From contig JAFLTA010000005.1 of the NCBI GenBank assembly GCA_022510685.1, positions 1-64,000 on the forward strand: a DNA stretch of 64,000 nucleotides, in the 5' to 3' direction. How positions within the stretch are numbered: position 1 is the first letter of the stretch; the number at the start of each line of letters is the position of its first letter. Position numbers and translations under genes: made by a program. This DNA is from Lachnospiraceae bacterium (GTDB lineage Bacteria > Bacillota > Clostridia > Lachnospirales > Lachnospiraceae). Shown in pieces: positions 39,087 through 48,102 of this stretch. The notes beneath the pieces are model-generated. The model worked only from the letters and a program-made list of their open reading frames with translations, had not been told where the DNA came from and did no database searches.

Positions 39087-39860
39087 ATGGTAAGAGGATT
39101 GTATACAGCTTATACAGGAATGAAGAATGAGCAGCGTCGTTTGGATATTATTTCCAACAACCTTGCCAATTCTGCAACAATCGGATACAAGGAAGAAAAT
39201 GTAGTAAGCCGCTCCTTTAAGGACATGATGGCAGTTAAAATTCGCGACGGTTCCGTCGGATACGTGGATCAGCCTATCGGTACAGTGAATCTGGGTGTTA
39301 AAATTGGTGAGACCTATATGGATTGGAGTCAGGGAAGTATACGTGAGACAGGCAATACATATGATCTGGCAATTCAGGGAGATGGATTTTTCGTACTTCG
39401 TTATACCAATAAGCAAGGTCAGAGTGAGATGATGTACACTCGTTGCAGCACCTTTAAATGTACACAGGATGGTTTCATAGTAGATGTAGACGGTAATCAT
39501 TTACAGGGAAGTGGTGGCGATATTCAGATACCGACAGATGCTCGTGAGATTGCAATCAAGGAGGATGGCTCAATCTTCGCTGATGGTGTTTTAGTTGACA
39601 CTATTTCATTGGCAAACTTCGCAGATTACAACTATCTGGACTTATACGGAGAGAATATGTTCAGAGCGGTGGAAGGTGCCACGTTAATTGACGCAGAAGC
39701 TAAAATTGCACAGGGATACACAGAGCAGTCTAATGTTAATGTTATCTCTGAGATGGTATCAATGATTACCATTACCCGTGCATATGAGGCCGGTCAGAAA
39801 ATGATTAAGACGCAGGATACACTTCTTCAGAAATCTGCAAACGAAATAGGTAAAGTATAA
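39087..39860 (+). CDS. flhO: Flagellar rod protein, FlhO/FlgF type
   Basis: 257 residues; the ATG lies 7 nt after AAGGAGG (39073-39079). The N-terminal motif 'YTGMKNEQRRLDIISNNLANSATIGYKEE' region and the C-terminal 'SEMVSMITITRAYEAGQKMIKT' helix are the ends that pack together in rod and hook proteins; between them lies the family 'GDGFFVL'. It should form part of the proximal or distal rod of the flagellar basal body. Gap to mbl is 98 nt; expression probably continues from the mbl promoter. Confidence 0.9.
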   Translation: MVRGLYTAYTGMKNEQRRLDIISNNLANSATIGYKEENVVSRSFKDMMAVKIRDGSVGYVDQPIGTVNLGVKIGETYMDWSQGSIRETGNTYDLAIQGDGFFVLRYTNKQGQSEMMYTRCSTFKCTQDGFIVDVDGNHLQGSGGDIQIPTDAREIAIKEDGSIFADGVLVDTISLANFADYNYLDLYGENMFRAVEGATLIDAEAKIAQGYTEQSNVNVISEMVSMITITRAYEAGQKMIKTQDTLLQKSANEIGKV

Positions 39861-39898
39861 TAGTAGTCACTAATACGTGACGGAATAGGAGAGTCATT

Positions 39899-40714
39899 AT
39901 GATGAGATCACTTTGGACGGCTGCTTCCGGTATGAAAGCGCAGCAGACCGCCATGGACAATCTTTCTAACAACTTAGCAAACATTAACACGACAGGTTAC
40001 AAAAAGGAGCGTCTGGAATTTCAGTCGTTGCTGTATCAGAACATTCAGAGAAGAACCACAGATAATGAGGGTAATCCGAAGCCGATTGGAGCCCAGGTTG
40101 GTCTCGGTGTTAAGGTGGCAGCGATTAGTACGGAGTTTGAGCAGGGAGAACTTACCAATACCAATGGTGATTTTGACTTTGCGATTCAGGGTGAAGGTTT
40201 CTTCATGATTGAGATGCCTGACGGAACTACTGCATATACCCGTAATGGTCATTTTGGTATAGGTATGCTTGCAAACGGTTATCAGCTTTCTACCGCAGAG
40301 GGATATCCGGTTTTGGATTCTCAGGGAAATCCTATTACGTTTGATGCAGCTACAGACGTATCCAAGTTATCCTTTGACAATTATGGACGCATTATGTATC
40401 GTGCGGACGATGGAAATGCTTATCTGACAGGTGTTACCATAGGTGCTGCACAGTTCAACAATCCGGCTGGTTTATCTAAAATCGGTGACAGTTACTTTAT
40501 AGCGACTGCCGCATCCGGTGAGGCACGAATTGAGGGACAGGATGATGCATTGACCATCAGTATTATAAAAAATAAATATTTAGAGCATTCCAGTGTGCAG
40601 GCTGTAGATGAAATGGTAGATATGATTATTACCCAGCGTGCTTACGAGATGAATTCCAAGGCAATAACAGCATCAGATGAGATGTTACAGCAGGCAAATA
40701 ATCTGCGTGCTTAA
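39899..40714 (+). CDS. flhP: Flagellar distal rod protein, FlhP/FlgG type
   Basis: 271 residues. Hallmarks are the N-terminal 'WTAASGMKAQQTAMDNLSNN' region, 'FAIQGEGFFMI' in the middle and the C-terminal 'MVDMIITQRAYEMNSKAI'. The length and 'GEGFF' pattern match FlgG, the distal rod protein, and position after flhO matches Bacillus FlhP. AGGAG at 39888-39892 serves the first of two adjacent ATG codons (39899, 39902). No signal peptide, as expected for proteins exported by the flagellar type III apparatus. Confidence 0.9.
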   Translation: MMRSLWTAASGMKAQQTAMDNLSNNLANINTTGYKKERLEFQSLLYQNIQRRTTDNEGNPKPIGAQVGLGVKVAAISTEFEQGELTNTNGDFDFAIQGEGFFMIEMPDGTTAYTRNGHFGIGMLANGYQLSTAEGYPVLDSQGNPITFDAATDVSKLSFDNYGRIMYRADDGNAYLTGVTIGAAQFNNPAGLSKIGDSYFIATAASGEARIEGQDDALTISIIKNKYLEHSSVQAVDEMVDMIITQRAYEMNSKAITASDEMLQQANNLRA

Positions 40715-40775
40715 TGAGTTTTAGTAATACGTGGGCACTATTTTGACACGCTGTTGATAGAAAGGATGATGAAAT

Positions 40776-41108
40776 ATGAGTTCTATTTACGATGTTTCTT
40801 CTATATATGATACATATTCACAGTCCATGCAGTCCACCTCCGGTGCATCTGCACAGAGCGCATTGTCTGCAGTAAATGAAAATACTACAGATGAGGAACT
40901 CATGGATGCGTGCAAAGGTTTTGAATCATATTTCGTGCAGAAGATTATTGAGAAAGCACGTAAAATGGTAGAGAGTGATGAAGAGGATAAAGATGAATAT
41001 CTGGAAATGTTTGGCGACACCTTAAATCAGGCATATGCTGATAAAATTGTAGAGGGTGGTGGGATAGGCATTGCTCAGCAGCTCTATGATTCCATGAAAC
41101 GCGATTAG
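40776..41108 (+). CDS. FlgJ N-terminal-type rod-binding protein
   Basis: 110 residues, corresponding to the rod-binding domain of FlgJ without its muramidase half. The core 'DACKGFESYFVQKIIEKARK' and 'GDTLNQAYADKIVEGGGIGIA' is characteristic. Such single-domain proteins cap or chaperone rod assembly. The first 35 residues are Ser/Tyr/Gln-rich and probably flexible. It closes the mbl-flhO-flhP set, and a hairpin follows. Confidence 0.88.
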   Translation: MSSIYDVSSIYDTYSQSMQSTSGASAQSALSAVNENTTDEELMDACKGFESYFVQKIIEKARKMVESDEEDKDEYLEMFGDTLNQAYADKIVEGGGIGIAQQLYDSMKRD

Positions 41109-41154
41109 TTGACGTATGATGAAATATATGTTATATATTGATAGAAAATAATTT

Positions 41155-41183
41155 GGGCCACTGTTTTTTGACAGTGGCTCTTT
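41155..41183 (+). terminator. Terminator after the rod operon
   Basis: GGGCCACTGT (41155-41164) pairs with ACAGTGGCTC (41171-41180; the outer pairs include a G-T), then TTTG. The T-run is short, so some read-through into recD2 is possible. Confidence 0.6.
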
Positions 41184-41270
41184 GTGCGAATGAAAGGCTA
41201 AACAGGATTTCGGTGTACTGCCATGTTACAAGTGTAGAATAGCAGTGGTGCTGTTATCCCGGGAGGCGGA

Positions 41271-43541
41271 ATGGAGAATGCAGTGAGTGAGCAAGTGGTA
41301 TGGGAAGGGTATGTAGAACGAATTACTTTCCGAAATGAAGAAAACGGATATACGGTACTTTTTATAGTGGATGCCGAAAAAGATAAAGAAGTCTGCTGTG
41401 TAGGGAATTTTTCTTATGTTGCTGAGGGGTTATACCTGCGTATAGAGGGAAGAAAAGTGGTACATAAGACATACGGACTTCAAATTCAGGTGGAGCGTTA
41501 CGAGGAAAAACAGCCCAGCGACTCCGTTGCCATAGAGCGATATTTGGGCTCAGGAGCAATTAAGGGGGTTGGTCCTGCACTTGCAGCTCGAATCGTGAAA
41601 CGTTTTGGTGAGGATACGTTTGCCATCATGGAGAAGGAGCCGGAGCGTCTCTCGGAAGTGAAGGGGATTAGTGAAAAAATGGCGGTCCGGATTGCAGAGC
41701 AGTTTACGCAAAAACGTCAGATGCGACAGGCGATGTTGTTTTTGCAGGATTACGGCATCAGCATGAATCTGGCGGTGAAAATATATAAACATTATGGGGA
41801 TAAAATGTATGAAATATTACAAAAAAATCCCTATCGTCTGGCAGATGATGTTCGGGGAATCGGATTCAAAATTGCTGATGAAATTGCCAGACAGGCGGGT
41901 TTTACACAAGATTCGGAGTATCGTATCCGTGCAGGAGTGCTATATACACTGCAGCAGTCCGGTGGGCAGGGGCATTGTTATTTGCCGGAGAAACAACTGA
42001 TACAGGAAGCTTCAAAACTGCTGATGGTGGAACCGGAGTCCGTGGCGACCTGTCTGGAGTCGATGATGTTAGAAAAAGAGTTGATTGTACAGGAAGGTGG
42101 CGGAGAGCGATGGATATATACCAGTACACTGTATTATATGGAGTTGAATTGTGCCAGAATGCTTTTGGATTTAAACATCTCCTATCAGATTGAGGAAAAA
42201 GAATTGGAGAAGATGATCAGCCGTATTGAGTCACAGGAGCAGATTCAGTTGGATGAGTTGCAGAGAATGGCTGTGCATGAAGGCATATGCAGTGGGGTAA
42301 GTATCATCACCGGTGGTCCGGGTACCGGAAAAACCACTACTATCACTACTATTTTACAGGTTTTTGAGCGCGAAGGGCTGGATGTTCTTTTGGCGGCGCC
42401 CACAGGCAGGGCGGCAAAGAGAATGTCTGAGACTACCGGGTGGGATGCACAGACCATCCATCGTCTGTTGGAAATTACCGGTGGAGTGTCCGAGGGAGAA
42501 GAACGAGGAACATATCATTTTGAGAGGAATGAAGAACAGCCGCTGGAGGCAGATGTTGTCATAGTGGATGAATTTTCCATGGTGGACATCTATTTGATGA
42601 ATGCATTGTTGCGGGCAATTGTTCCGGGGACACGCCTGATTATGGTGGGGGACGTGAATCAGCTCCCTTCTGTGGGACCGGGAAATGTGTTGAAGGATAT
42701 GATACAGGCGGAGTTTTGTCCGGTTGTGCGGCTGAACCGTATTTTCCGGCAGGCAGCAGAAAGCCGGATCGTCATGAATGCGCACCGGATCAATAGCGGA
42801 GAACAAATATCTTTGGACAACCAGACTCCGGATTTTATGCATTTGGAAAGGTCAGATAGTAATTCCGTGATAAATGTAATCGTTCAGCTGGTTATGCAAA
42901 AGCTGCCACCACATGTAGAAGCATCGCCTTATGATATACAGGTGCTTACACCTACCAGAAGGGGAGAGCTCGGTGTGGAAAGTCTCAATGTCGTTCTTCA
43001 GAGATATATGAACCCTCCGGGGGCTGACAAAATAGAAAAAGAATTCCATGGCGTGCTATTTCGGGAAAAAGATAAGGTCATGCAGATAAAAAATGATTAC
43101 CAAATTCGCTGGGTAAAGAAGACGAGACTGGGTGACGTGATAGAGGAGGGAACGGGTGTATTTAATGGAGATACCGGAATGATAAAGGAAATAATACCTA
43201 TGGATGAGACAGTGGTGGTTGAGTTCGAGGAGGGGAAACTGGTAGAATATGAATATAGCCAGATGGATGAGATGGAGCTGGCATATGCCATTACAATACA
43301 CAAATCTCAGGGAAGTGAGTATCCTGCAGTGGTATTGCCGATACTGGGAGGTCCCCGTATGCTGATGAACCGAAATATTCTCTATACAGCAGTGACCAGA
43401 GCGAAAAAGTGTGTTACTACGATAGGAAGTAATCGTATGATTCAGCAGATGATACATAATATCAACGAGCAGAAGCGGTATTCCAGTCTGTGTCTGAGGA
43501 TCAAAGAAATGGAGGAGGAAGACGCAAGTGTATCACGATGA
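41271..43541 (+). CDS. recD2: RecD2-type DNA helicase
   Basis: 756 residues. An N-terminal OB-like part and helix-hairpin-helix repeats ('GIGFKIAD', 'VKGISEKMA') precede a superfamily 1B helicase: Walker A 'ITGGPGTGKTTT', Walker B 'VIVDEFSMVD', motif 'TGRAAKRM', 'GDVNQLPSVGPG' and, near the end, 'AYAITIHKSQGSEYPAV'. RecD2 is a 5'-3' helicase in bacteria lacking RecBC and acts in repair. GGGAGGCGG lies just before the ATG. The last 14 bases overlap comFC. Confidence 0.94.
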   Translation: MENAVSEQVVWEGYVERITFRNEENGYTVLFIVDAEKDKEVCCVGNFSYVAEGLYLRIEGRKVVHKTYGLQIQVERYEEKQPSDSVAIERYLGSGAIKGVGPALAARIVKRFGEDTFAIMEKEPERLSEVKGISEKMAVRIAEQFTQKRQMRQAMLFLQDYGISMNLAVKIYKHYGDKMYEILQKNPYRLADDVRGIGFKIADEIARQAGFTQDSEYRIRAGVLYTLQQSGGQGHCYLPEKQLIQEASKLLMVEPESVATCLESMMLEKELIVQEGGGERWIYTSTLYYMELNCARMLLDLNISYQIEEKELEKMISRIESQEQIQLDELQRMAVHEGICSGVSIITGGPGTGKTTTITTILQVFEREGLDVLLAAPTGRAAKRMSETTGWDAQTIHRLLEITGGVSEGEERGTYHFERNEEQPLEADVVIVDEFSMVDIYLMNALLRAIVPGTRLIMVGDVNQLPSVGPGNVLKDMIQAEFCPVVRLNRIFRQAAESRIVMNAHRINSGEQISLDNQTPDFMHLERSDSNSVINVIVQLVMQKLPPHVEASPYDIQVLTPTRRGELGVESLNVVLQRYMNPPGADKIEKEFHGVLFREKDKVMQIKNDYQIRWVKKTRLGDVIEEGTGVFNGDTGMIKEIIPMDETVVVEFEEGKLVEYEYSQMDEMELAYAITIHKSQGSEYPAVVLPILGGPRMLMNRNILYTAVTRAKKCVTTIGSNRMIQQMIHNINEQKRYSSLCLRIKEMEEEDASVSR

Positions 43542-44295
43542 CAGGCTGCTGCAGAAAAGCAACAAACGTTCGTCTTTTATCGACGGATTTCTACATATCA
43601 TATTTCCTGCCAGGTGTCCCGGATGTGATAAGGTACATCCCATTGGGGTGCGTGGTTTTTGTGAGAGCTGCCGAAATGACTTGCGGGAGCCGGAGGGGAA
43701 ATTATGTCCTTATTGTGGTAAACCGATACAAGAGGAGGAAGATTGCTGCCGGGAGTGCAGAAAAGTGTCTCATGATTTTATTGCCGGAGAGGCACTGTGG
43801 TTGTACACCGGTAGACTTCAGGAATCCATGGCACGTTTTAAGCAGGGAAAAAGGGCGGAGTATGGAGAAGTCTATGGAGAACTTCTATGGCAAAAAAAGA
43901 AAAAATGGATTCAGAGCATCGGGCAGGCAGTGTTGGTGCCCGTGCCGATTTATAAAAACCGTCTGCAAAGACGTGGATATAATCAGGCAGAACTCATAGC
44001 TGCAAAATTATCTGAATGTGCCGGATTGCCAATGGCGGAAAATCTTTTGATAAGGCAGCGTGATACAAAACCGCAGAAGGAGTTATCCAGACAAGAACGT
44101 CGGGAAAATATAAGGGGTGCCTTTGTGTGTGGGAAAGAAGCTAGTCATTGGTTGTATTCATCTCAGAGATGTGCTATAATCGTAGATGATATCTACACGA
44201 CGGGAAGCACTGTAGACGCATGTGCGTCTGTACTCCGTGAGGTAGGTTTTGAAAAGATTTTTTTCTTATGCGTCTGCGTAGGAAAAACGATGTAG
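43528..44295 (+). CDS. comFC: ComFC-type phosphoribosyltransferase-fold protein
   Basis: 255 residues from a GTG that follows GGAGGAGGAA; it starts within the end of recD2. Four Cys pairs ('CPGC', 'CESC', 'CPYC', 'CREC') bind zinc in the N-terminal third. The C-terminal two thirds are a PRTase-like domain with the PRPP loop 'IIVDDIYTTGSTVDAC'. ComFC is required for DNA uptake in competent Bacillus, though its homologues occur in many species not known to be competent; comFA is absent here. The gene order comFC-yvyF is as in Bacillus. Confidence 0.92.
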   Translation: MYHDDRLLQKSNKRSSFIDGFLHIIFPARCPGCDKVHPIGVRGFCESCRNDLREPEGKLCPYCGKPIQEEEDCCRECRKVSHDFIAGEALWLYTGRLQESMARFKQGKRAEYGEVYGELLWQKKKKWIQSIGQAVLVPVPIYKNRLQRRGYNQAELIAAKLSECAGLPMAENLLIRQRDTKPQKELSRQERRENIRGAFVCGKEASHWLYSSQRCAIIVDDIYTTGSTVDACASVLREVGFEKIFFLCVCVGKTM

Positions 44296-44307
44296 GAGGA
44301 ATGGAAA

Positions 44308-44706
44308 ATGGATGTAAGAAATTGTAAAGTTTGTGGCAATATGTTTAATTATATTGATACAAGCATTTGCCCGTCTTGTACTAAAAAGCTGGAGGAGAAG
44401 TTTCAGGTTGTAAAGGAATTTATTCGTGAAAATCCCGGGACGCCTATCTCGCAGGTTGCAGAGGAGTGTGAAGTTCCGGTGCAGCAGTTAAAGAGGTGGG
44501 TGCGTCAGGAACGATTGACATTTTCGAGTGAATCCGGAGTTACCATTGACTGCGAGAAATGCGGAAAACCTATTTTGACAGGACGATTTTGCAGAGAATG
44601 TAAGCGCAATCTGACAGATACTTTTTCCGGGATGTATACGGAAAAGAAAGTTGTTGCAGCACCGAGGAAAAACGACTCTAAAGGAAAAATGCGATTTTTG
44701 GATTAG
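44308..44706 (+). CDS. yvyF: YvyF-family flagellar operon protein
   Basis: 132 residues. Two pairs of CxxC knuckles at each end ('CKVC', 'CPSC'; 'CEKC', 'CREC') flank a helix-turn-helix-like middle ('ISQVAEECEVPVQQLKRWVRQ', about 48-68). This matches the TIGR03826/YvyF family, encoded beside flgM in the Bacillus flagellar operon. It is probably a regulator that binds DNA or another protein. GTAGGAGGAA precedes the ATG, 12 nt after comFC. Confidence 0.88.
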   Translation: MDVRNCKVCGNMFNYIDTSICPSCTKKLEEKFQVVKEFIRENPGTPISQVAEECEVPVQQLKRWVRQERLTFSSESGVTIDCEKCGKPILTGRFCRECKRNLTDTFSGMYTEKKVVAAPRKNDSKGKMRFLD

Positions 44707-44798
44707 CAGTTATATTTTTCATTGGTTGAAGACGCCAAATAATGAAAGAGAATTTTTTATCATAGTAGTACAACCAAAAATCGAGAGGAGGTGGTACT

Positions 44799-45293
44799 AT
44801 GGGGATGAATACAGTAAGTGCAGTATTCGAGCAAGCATTTCTTAGTGTAAGTAGTCAACTGTTGGGTATTCAGATGCAAAAAAGAGAAAAATATCCGGGT
44901 TTTTCTGTGGAAGAACCAGTGTGCCACGTCATGATTCGCACGATAGGATATATACAATTAGAAATTACGTGTTTATTTCCGCAAAAACTTGTACAACAGA
45001 TTGTAAGTTGTATGCATGGTGGCAAGAAACCACCTGATGAGGAAGTACCGTTATACATAAAGGAGTACGTAAACATTGTTTGTGGACGAGGAATTTCCGA
45101 TTTGAATGATCAGTATGGGAAAGCGTCCCGACTGTCAGTTCCGTTTTATCAGGAAGAAATCATGCATGAAGATGGGCTGAAGGAGCAAAAAGAAGCAGTG
45201 TTTGAGAATGAATACGGGGCAATGCTGGTTGTTATGTGTTGTTCTAAAGAAAAGCAGTTATCGAAGGAGGGCTTGCAAAATGGATACAATTAA
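44799..45293 (+). CDS. CheX/CheC-like phosphatase domain protein
   Basis: 164 residues with the CheC/CheX alpha-beta fold signature: an Ile/Glu-rich strand ('MIRTIGYIQLEITCLF'), the helix 'PQKLVQQIVSCMHG', then E89-x-x-N92 in 'IKEYVNIVCGRG', the pair that in CheX removes the phosphate from CheY. The first 30 residues are hydrophobic but not a signal peptide. The CheY gene begins inside its last codons (14-nt overlap), so the two are likely enzyme and substrate. AGGAGG lies 9 nt before the start. Confidence 0.75.
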   Translation: MGMNTVSAVFEQAFLSVSSQLLGIQMQKREKYPGFSVEEPVCHVMIRTIGYIQLEITCLFPQKLVQQIVSCMHGGKKPPDEEVPLYIKEYVNIVCGRGISDLNDQYGKASRLSVPFYQEEIMHEDGLKEQKEAVFENEYGAMLVVMCCSKEKQLSKEGLQNGYN

Positions 45294-45645
45294 AATTATG
45301 GTGGTGGATGACTCCCCATTTGCGTCAAAGCAGATTCAGGATGTGGTTGAAGAAAACGGCTATGAAGTGGTAGCTTATGCTAAAAATGGCGAAGAAGGCA
45401 TTAAGTTATACGAAGAAATCCATCCGGATATTGTAATTATGGATATTATTATGCCGGGAATTGACGGATTGGAGACTGCACAAATCATTAAGAAAAAAGA
45501 TCCGGAGGCGAAAATCATGATGTTGAGTTCCCTTTGTGATTCGGGAACTCTGGAGGAGGTTCGTGGAATAGGCCTCAAATATTTGATTCCTAAGCCATGG
45601 GAAGATGACGTGCTTTTGGCGACGTTAGAGTTATTAAGTAAATAA
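45280..45645 (+). CDS. cheY: CheY-type response regulator, receiver domain only
   Basis: 121 residues, a stand-alone receiver. The acidic pocket is in 'MVVDDSPF', the phosphorylated Asp is D55 in 'IMDIIMPG', the switch Ser is in 'MLSSL' and the Lys is K105 in 'IPKPWE'. The frame is open upstream from 45202, but the GAAGGAGGG site and the family N-terminus fix the ATG at 45280. With no output domain it should act by binding other proteins, such as the flagellar motor, under control of the CheX-like protein encoded directly upstream. Confidence 0.9.
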   Translation: MDTIKIMVVDDSPFASKQIQDVVEENGYEVVAYAKNGEEGIKLYEEIHPDIVIMDIIMPGIDGLETAQIIKKKDPEAKIMMLSSLCDSGTLEEVRGIGLKYLIPKPWEDDVLLATLELLSK

Positions 45646-45712
45646 TATACAGAATAATTTTTTGACGCATTTTATTTGATAAAGCCGGGATAGAGTGAAT
45701 AGGAGTCGAAGA

Positions 45713-46690
45713 ATGATAAGAACAAAAATTATTGCAACAGGTGCCTGTGTACCGGAACAGGTGATTACCAATGAGGATTTGTCAAAAATTGTAGATACCA
45801 GTGACGAGTGGATTACTACTCGCACCGGTATCAAAGAGAGGCATATTTCAAAAGGTGAAAACACGTCAGTGCTTGCCATTGGTACGGCAAAGATGGTTAT
45901 GGAGCGTGCGAAAGTTGCTCCGGAAGACGTAGATTTGGTGATTGTAGCATCGGTAACGCCTGATTACGGAACTCCTACACTGGGATGTATGATACAGAAG
46001 GAACTTGGACTGGTCAATGCGGTTGCTTTTGATGTGGTTGCTGCATGTAGTGGATTTATGTTTGCTATGAGTGTGGCAGATAAGTACATAAAGACGGGAG
46101 TATACCGCAATGCCATTATAATCGGTGCCGAGACCTTATCAAAAATAATCAACTGGGAAGATCGTGCAACTTGTGTATTGTTTGGTGACGGATCCGGTGG
46201 TGCTTTTGTTGAGGCCTCTGAGGAGGGTGGTATTCTGGCAGAGGAGTTGGGAAGTAAAGGTGAGCTCTGGGAGATTCTGACAGAGGGCCATATCAACTGT
46301 GCGAATGCTTTCAATGATTTGAAAATAGAGGATGACCCTGAATATTTTGTGCATATGGATGGGCGTTCTGTCTTTAAGTTTGCCACGAAAACGGTTGTGA
46401 AGAGTGTGGCAAATGTTCTGGAAAAAGTGGGACTGACGAAAGAGGATATCAATTATGTTGTTCCGCATCAGGCAAATTCCCGTATTATTGATGTAGTTGC
46501 TGACAAGCTGGATATGGATCGAGATAAATTTTATATGAATATGGACCGTTATGGCAACACGTCGTCGGCAAGTGTTCCTATGGCATTGAATGAGATGAAT
46601 GAGAAAGGAATGATTAAGCGGGGAGATAAAATTCTGCTTACAGGTTTTGGTGGTGGAATGACATGGGGGACTATGTTGATAGAATGGTAA
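45713..46690 (+). CDS. fabH: Beta-ketoacyl-ACP synthase III
   Basis: 325 residues; condenses acetyl-CoA or another primer with malonyl-ACP to start fatty acid synthesis. The triad is C112 ('VAACSGF'), H252 ('VPHQANSRI') and N282 ('RYGNTSSAS'), the same spacing as in E. coli FabH. The ATG at 45713 follows AGGAGTCG; an upstream in-frame ATG at 45695 has no site. It opens the fatty acid operon; no FapR or FabT gene lies upstream and I find no clear operator. Confidence 0.97.
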   Translation: MIRTKIIATGACVPEQVITNEDLSKIVDTSDEWITTRTGIKERHISKGENTSVLAIGTAKMVMERAKVAPEDVDLVIVASVTPDYGTPTLGCMIQKELGLVNAVAFDVVAACSGFMFAMSVADKYIKTGVYRNAIIIGAETLSKIINWEDRATCVLFGDGSGGAFVEASEEGGILAEELGSKGELWEILTEGHINCANAFNDLKIEDDPEYFVHMDGRSVFKFATKTVVKSVANVLEKVGLTKEDINYVVPHQANSRIIDVVADKLDMDRDKFYMNMDRYGNTSSASVPMALNEMNEKGMIKRGDKILLTGFGGGMTWGTMLIEW

Positions 46691-46808
46691 CAAAGCATAT
46701 TCGGAGTGTTTGTGATACACTTATGCCATTATCAGTATTGCATATATCTGCAAATGTGAATATTGCATTGGCAGTATATATATAAATTTTTTTTAGGAGG
46801 ATGTAGCT

Positions 46809-47033
46809 ATGGTATTCGAGAAAATCAGAGAGATTATTGCTGAGCAGACGGGTAAGGATATTGAGGAAATTACATTGGAAACCAATGTAAAGGAAGACCT
46901 CGATGCAGATTCCTTAGATTTGTTCCAGATTATCAACGACATTGAAGATGAGTTCGATGTATCTGTTGAGGATCCGGAGTCTATCGTTACCGTACAGGAT
47001 GCAGTAGACTTTGTTGAGAAGAACCAGAAATAA
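46809..47033 (+). CDS. acpP: Acyl carrier protein
   Basis: 74 residues. Carries growing acyl chains on phosphopantetheine attached to S35 in 'DADSLDLF'. Highly acidic four-helix bundle. AGGAGG lies 8 nt before the ATG. The gap to fabH is 118 nt, the largest in the operon, and includes T-rich sequence just before the ribosome site, so it may have extra expression signals; ACP is normally made in excess. Confidence 0.97.
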   Translation: MVFEKIREIIAEQTGKDIEEITLETNVKEDLDADSLDLFQIINDIEDEFDVSVEDPESIVTVQDAVDFVEKNQK

Positions 47034-47112
47034 GAAACGAAGCAGTTGGTTTTGCTGGTATCGGAATACTCCGTGCCAGTGAAACCTCTCTTTGTAGCTA
47101 TGGAGGAATCAA

Positions 47113-48054
47113 ATGAAAACCGTTTTTATGTTTAGTGGTCAAGGTGCACAGTACGCCGGTATGGGAAAAGATTTTTATCAGAATTATCCGGTGGCAAAGG
47201 AGGTTTTTGACCGGGCAGATGAAGTTCTGGGATATTCCATTAAAGATATTTGCTTTGAGAATGAAGAAAAATTAAATGATACAGAATTTGCACAACCGGC
47301 AATACTTACAATGAGCATTGCCGCGATGAAAGTATTAGAAGAAGAAGGAGTACGTGCAGATATGACTGCGGGGTTGAGCCTGGGAGAATATTCTGCATAT
47401 GTGGCTAGTGGGGCAATGGACTTCGAGGAAGCGGTAGCCCTGGTACAAAAAAGAGGAAAATTCATGGCAGAGGCAGTGCCTTCGGGAGAGGGTGCCATGT
47501 ATGCCATTATCGGATTAGATACAGAGTTAGTGGAGGAGGCTTGTTCTGAGGCGACTGCAGAGGGGAATGGTCTGGCAATACCGGCAAATTATAATGCACC
47601 AGGACAAATTGTCATTGCAGGACACACAGCAGCCGTTGCCAGAGCAGCAGAACTTGCAAAAGAGAAGGGTGCTAAGATGGCAGTACAACTTAAGGTGAGC
47701 GGACCATTTCACACGGAGTTGTTACAGCCGGCAGCAGATAAACTGGGTCCAGAGTTGGATAAGATGAACATATCTCCTATGAAGATACCGGTATATACGA
47801 ATGTAAATGCACAGCCGGTTCCATCGGAGAATGATATTGTACCGATACTGAAGAAACAGATTATCAGTCCTGTTCGCTGGGAGAATACCATTCGCAATAT
47901 GGCAGAACAGGGGGCAGATACCTTTATAGAGTTAGGACCCGGTAAGGCGTTAAACGGCTTTGTAAAACGAACTTTGAAGGGTGTTGTCAATGTCAATGTG
48001 GAGGACAGTTCTTCTTTGGAAAAGACCATGAAGAAACTGAATGAGTCTGTATAA
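47113..48054 (+). CDS. fabD: Malonyl-CoA:ACP transacylase
   Basis: 313 residues. Moves the malonyl group from CoA to ACP. Nucleophile S89 in 'GLSLGEYSA', His H200 in 'GPFHTELL', and opening 'FMFSGQGAQYAGMG'. In most Firmicutes operons an enoyl reductase gene (fabK) precedes fabD; here acpP is followed directly by fabD with 79 nt between, which leaves no room for another gene. Confidence 0.97.
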   Translation: MKTVFMFSGQGAQYAGMGKDFYQNYPVAKEVFDRADEVLGYSIKDICFENEEKLNDTEFAQPAILTMSIAAMKVLEEEGVRADMTAGLSLGEYSAYVASGAMDFEEAVALVQKRGKFMAEAVPSGEGAMYAIIGLDTELVEEACSEATAEGNGLAIPANYNAPGQIVIAGHTAAVARAAELAKEKGAKMAVQLKVSGPFHTELLQPAADKLGPELDKMNISPMKIPVYTNVNAQPVPSENDIVPILKKQIISPVRWENTIRNMAEQGADTFIELGPGKALNGFVKRTLKGVVNVNVEDSSSLEKTMKKLNESV

Positions 48055-48102
48055 ATAAGAAGATGTTGTATCCGTAAACCAACCGCAAAAATGGAGGAAA
48101 TT

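Noticed and set aside
45646-45712. FapR or FabT operator upstream of fabH
   Set aside because: The TTGATAAA stretch is only part of a FabT-like palindrome and lacks the second half.
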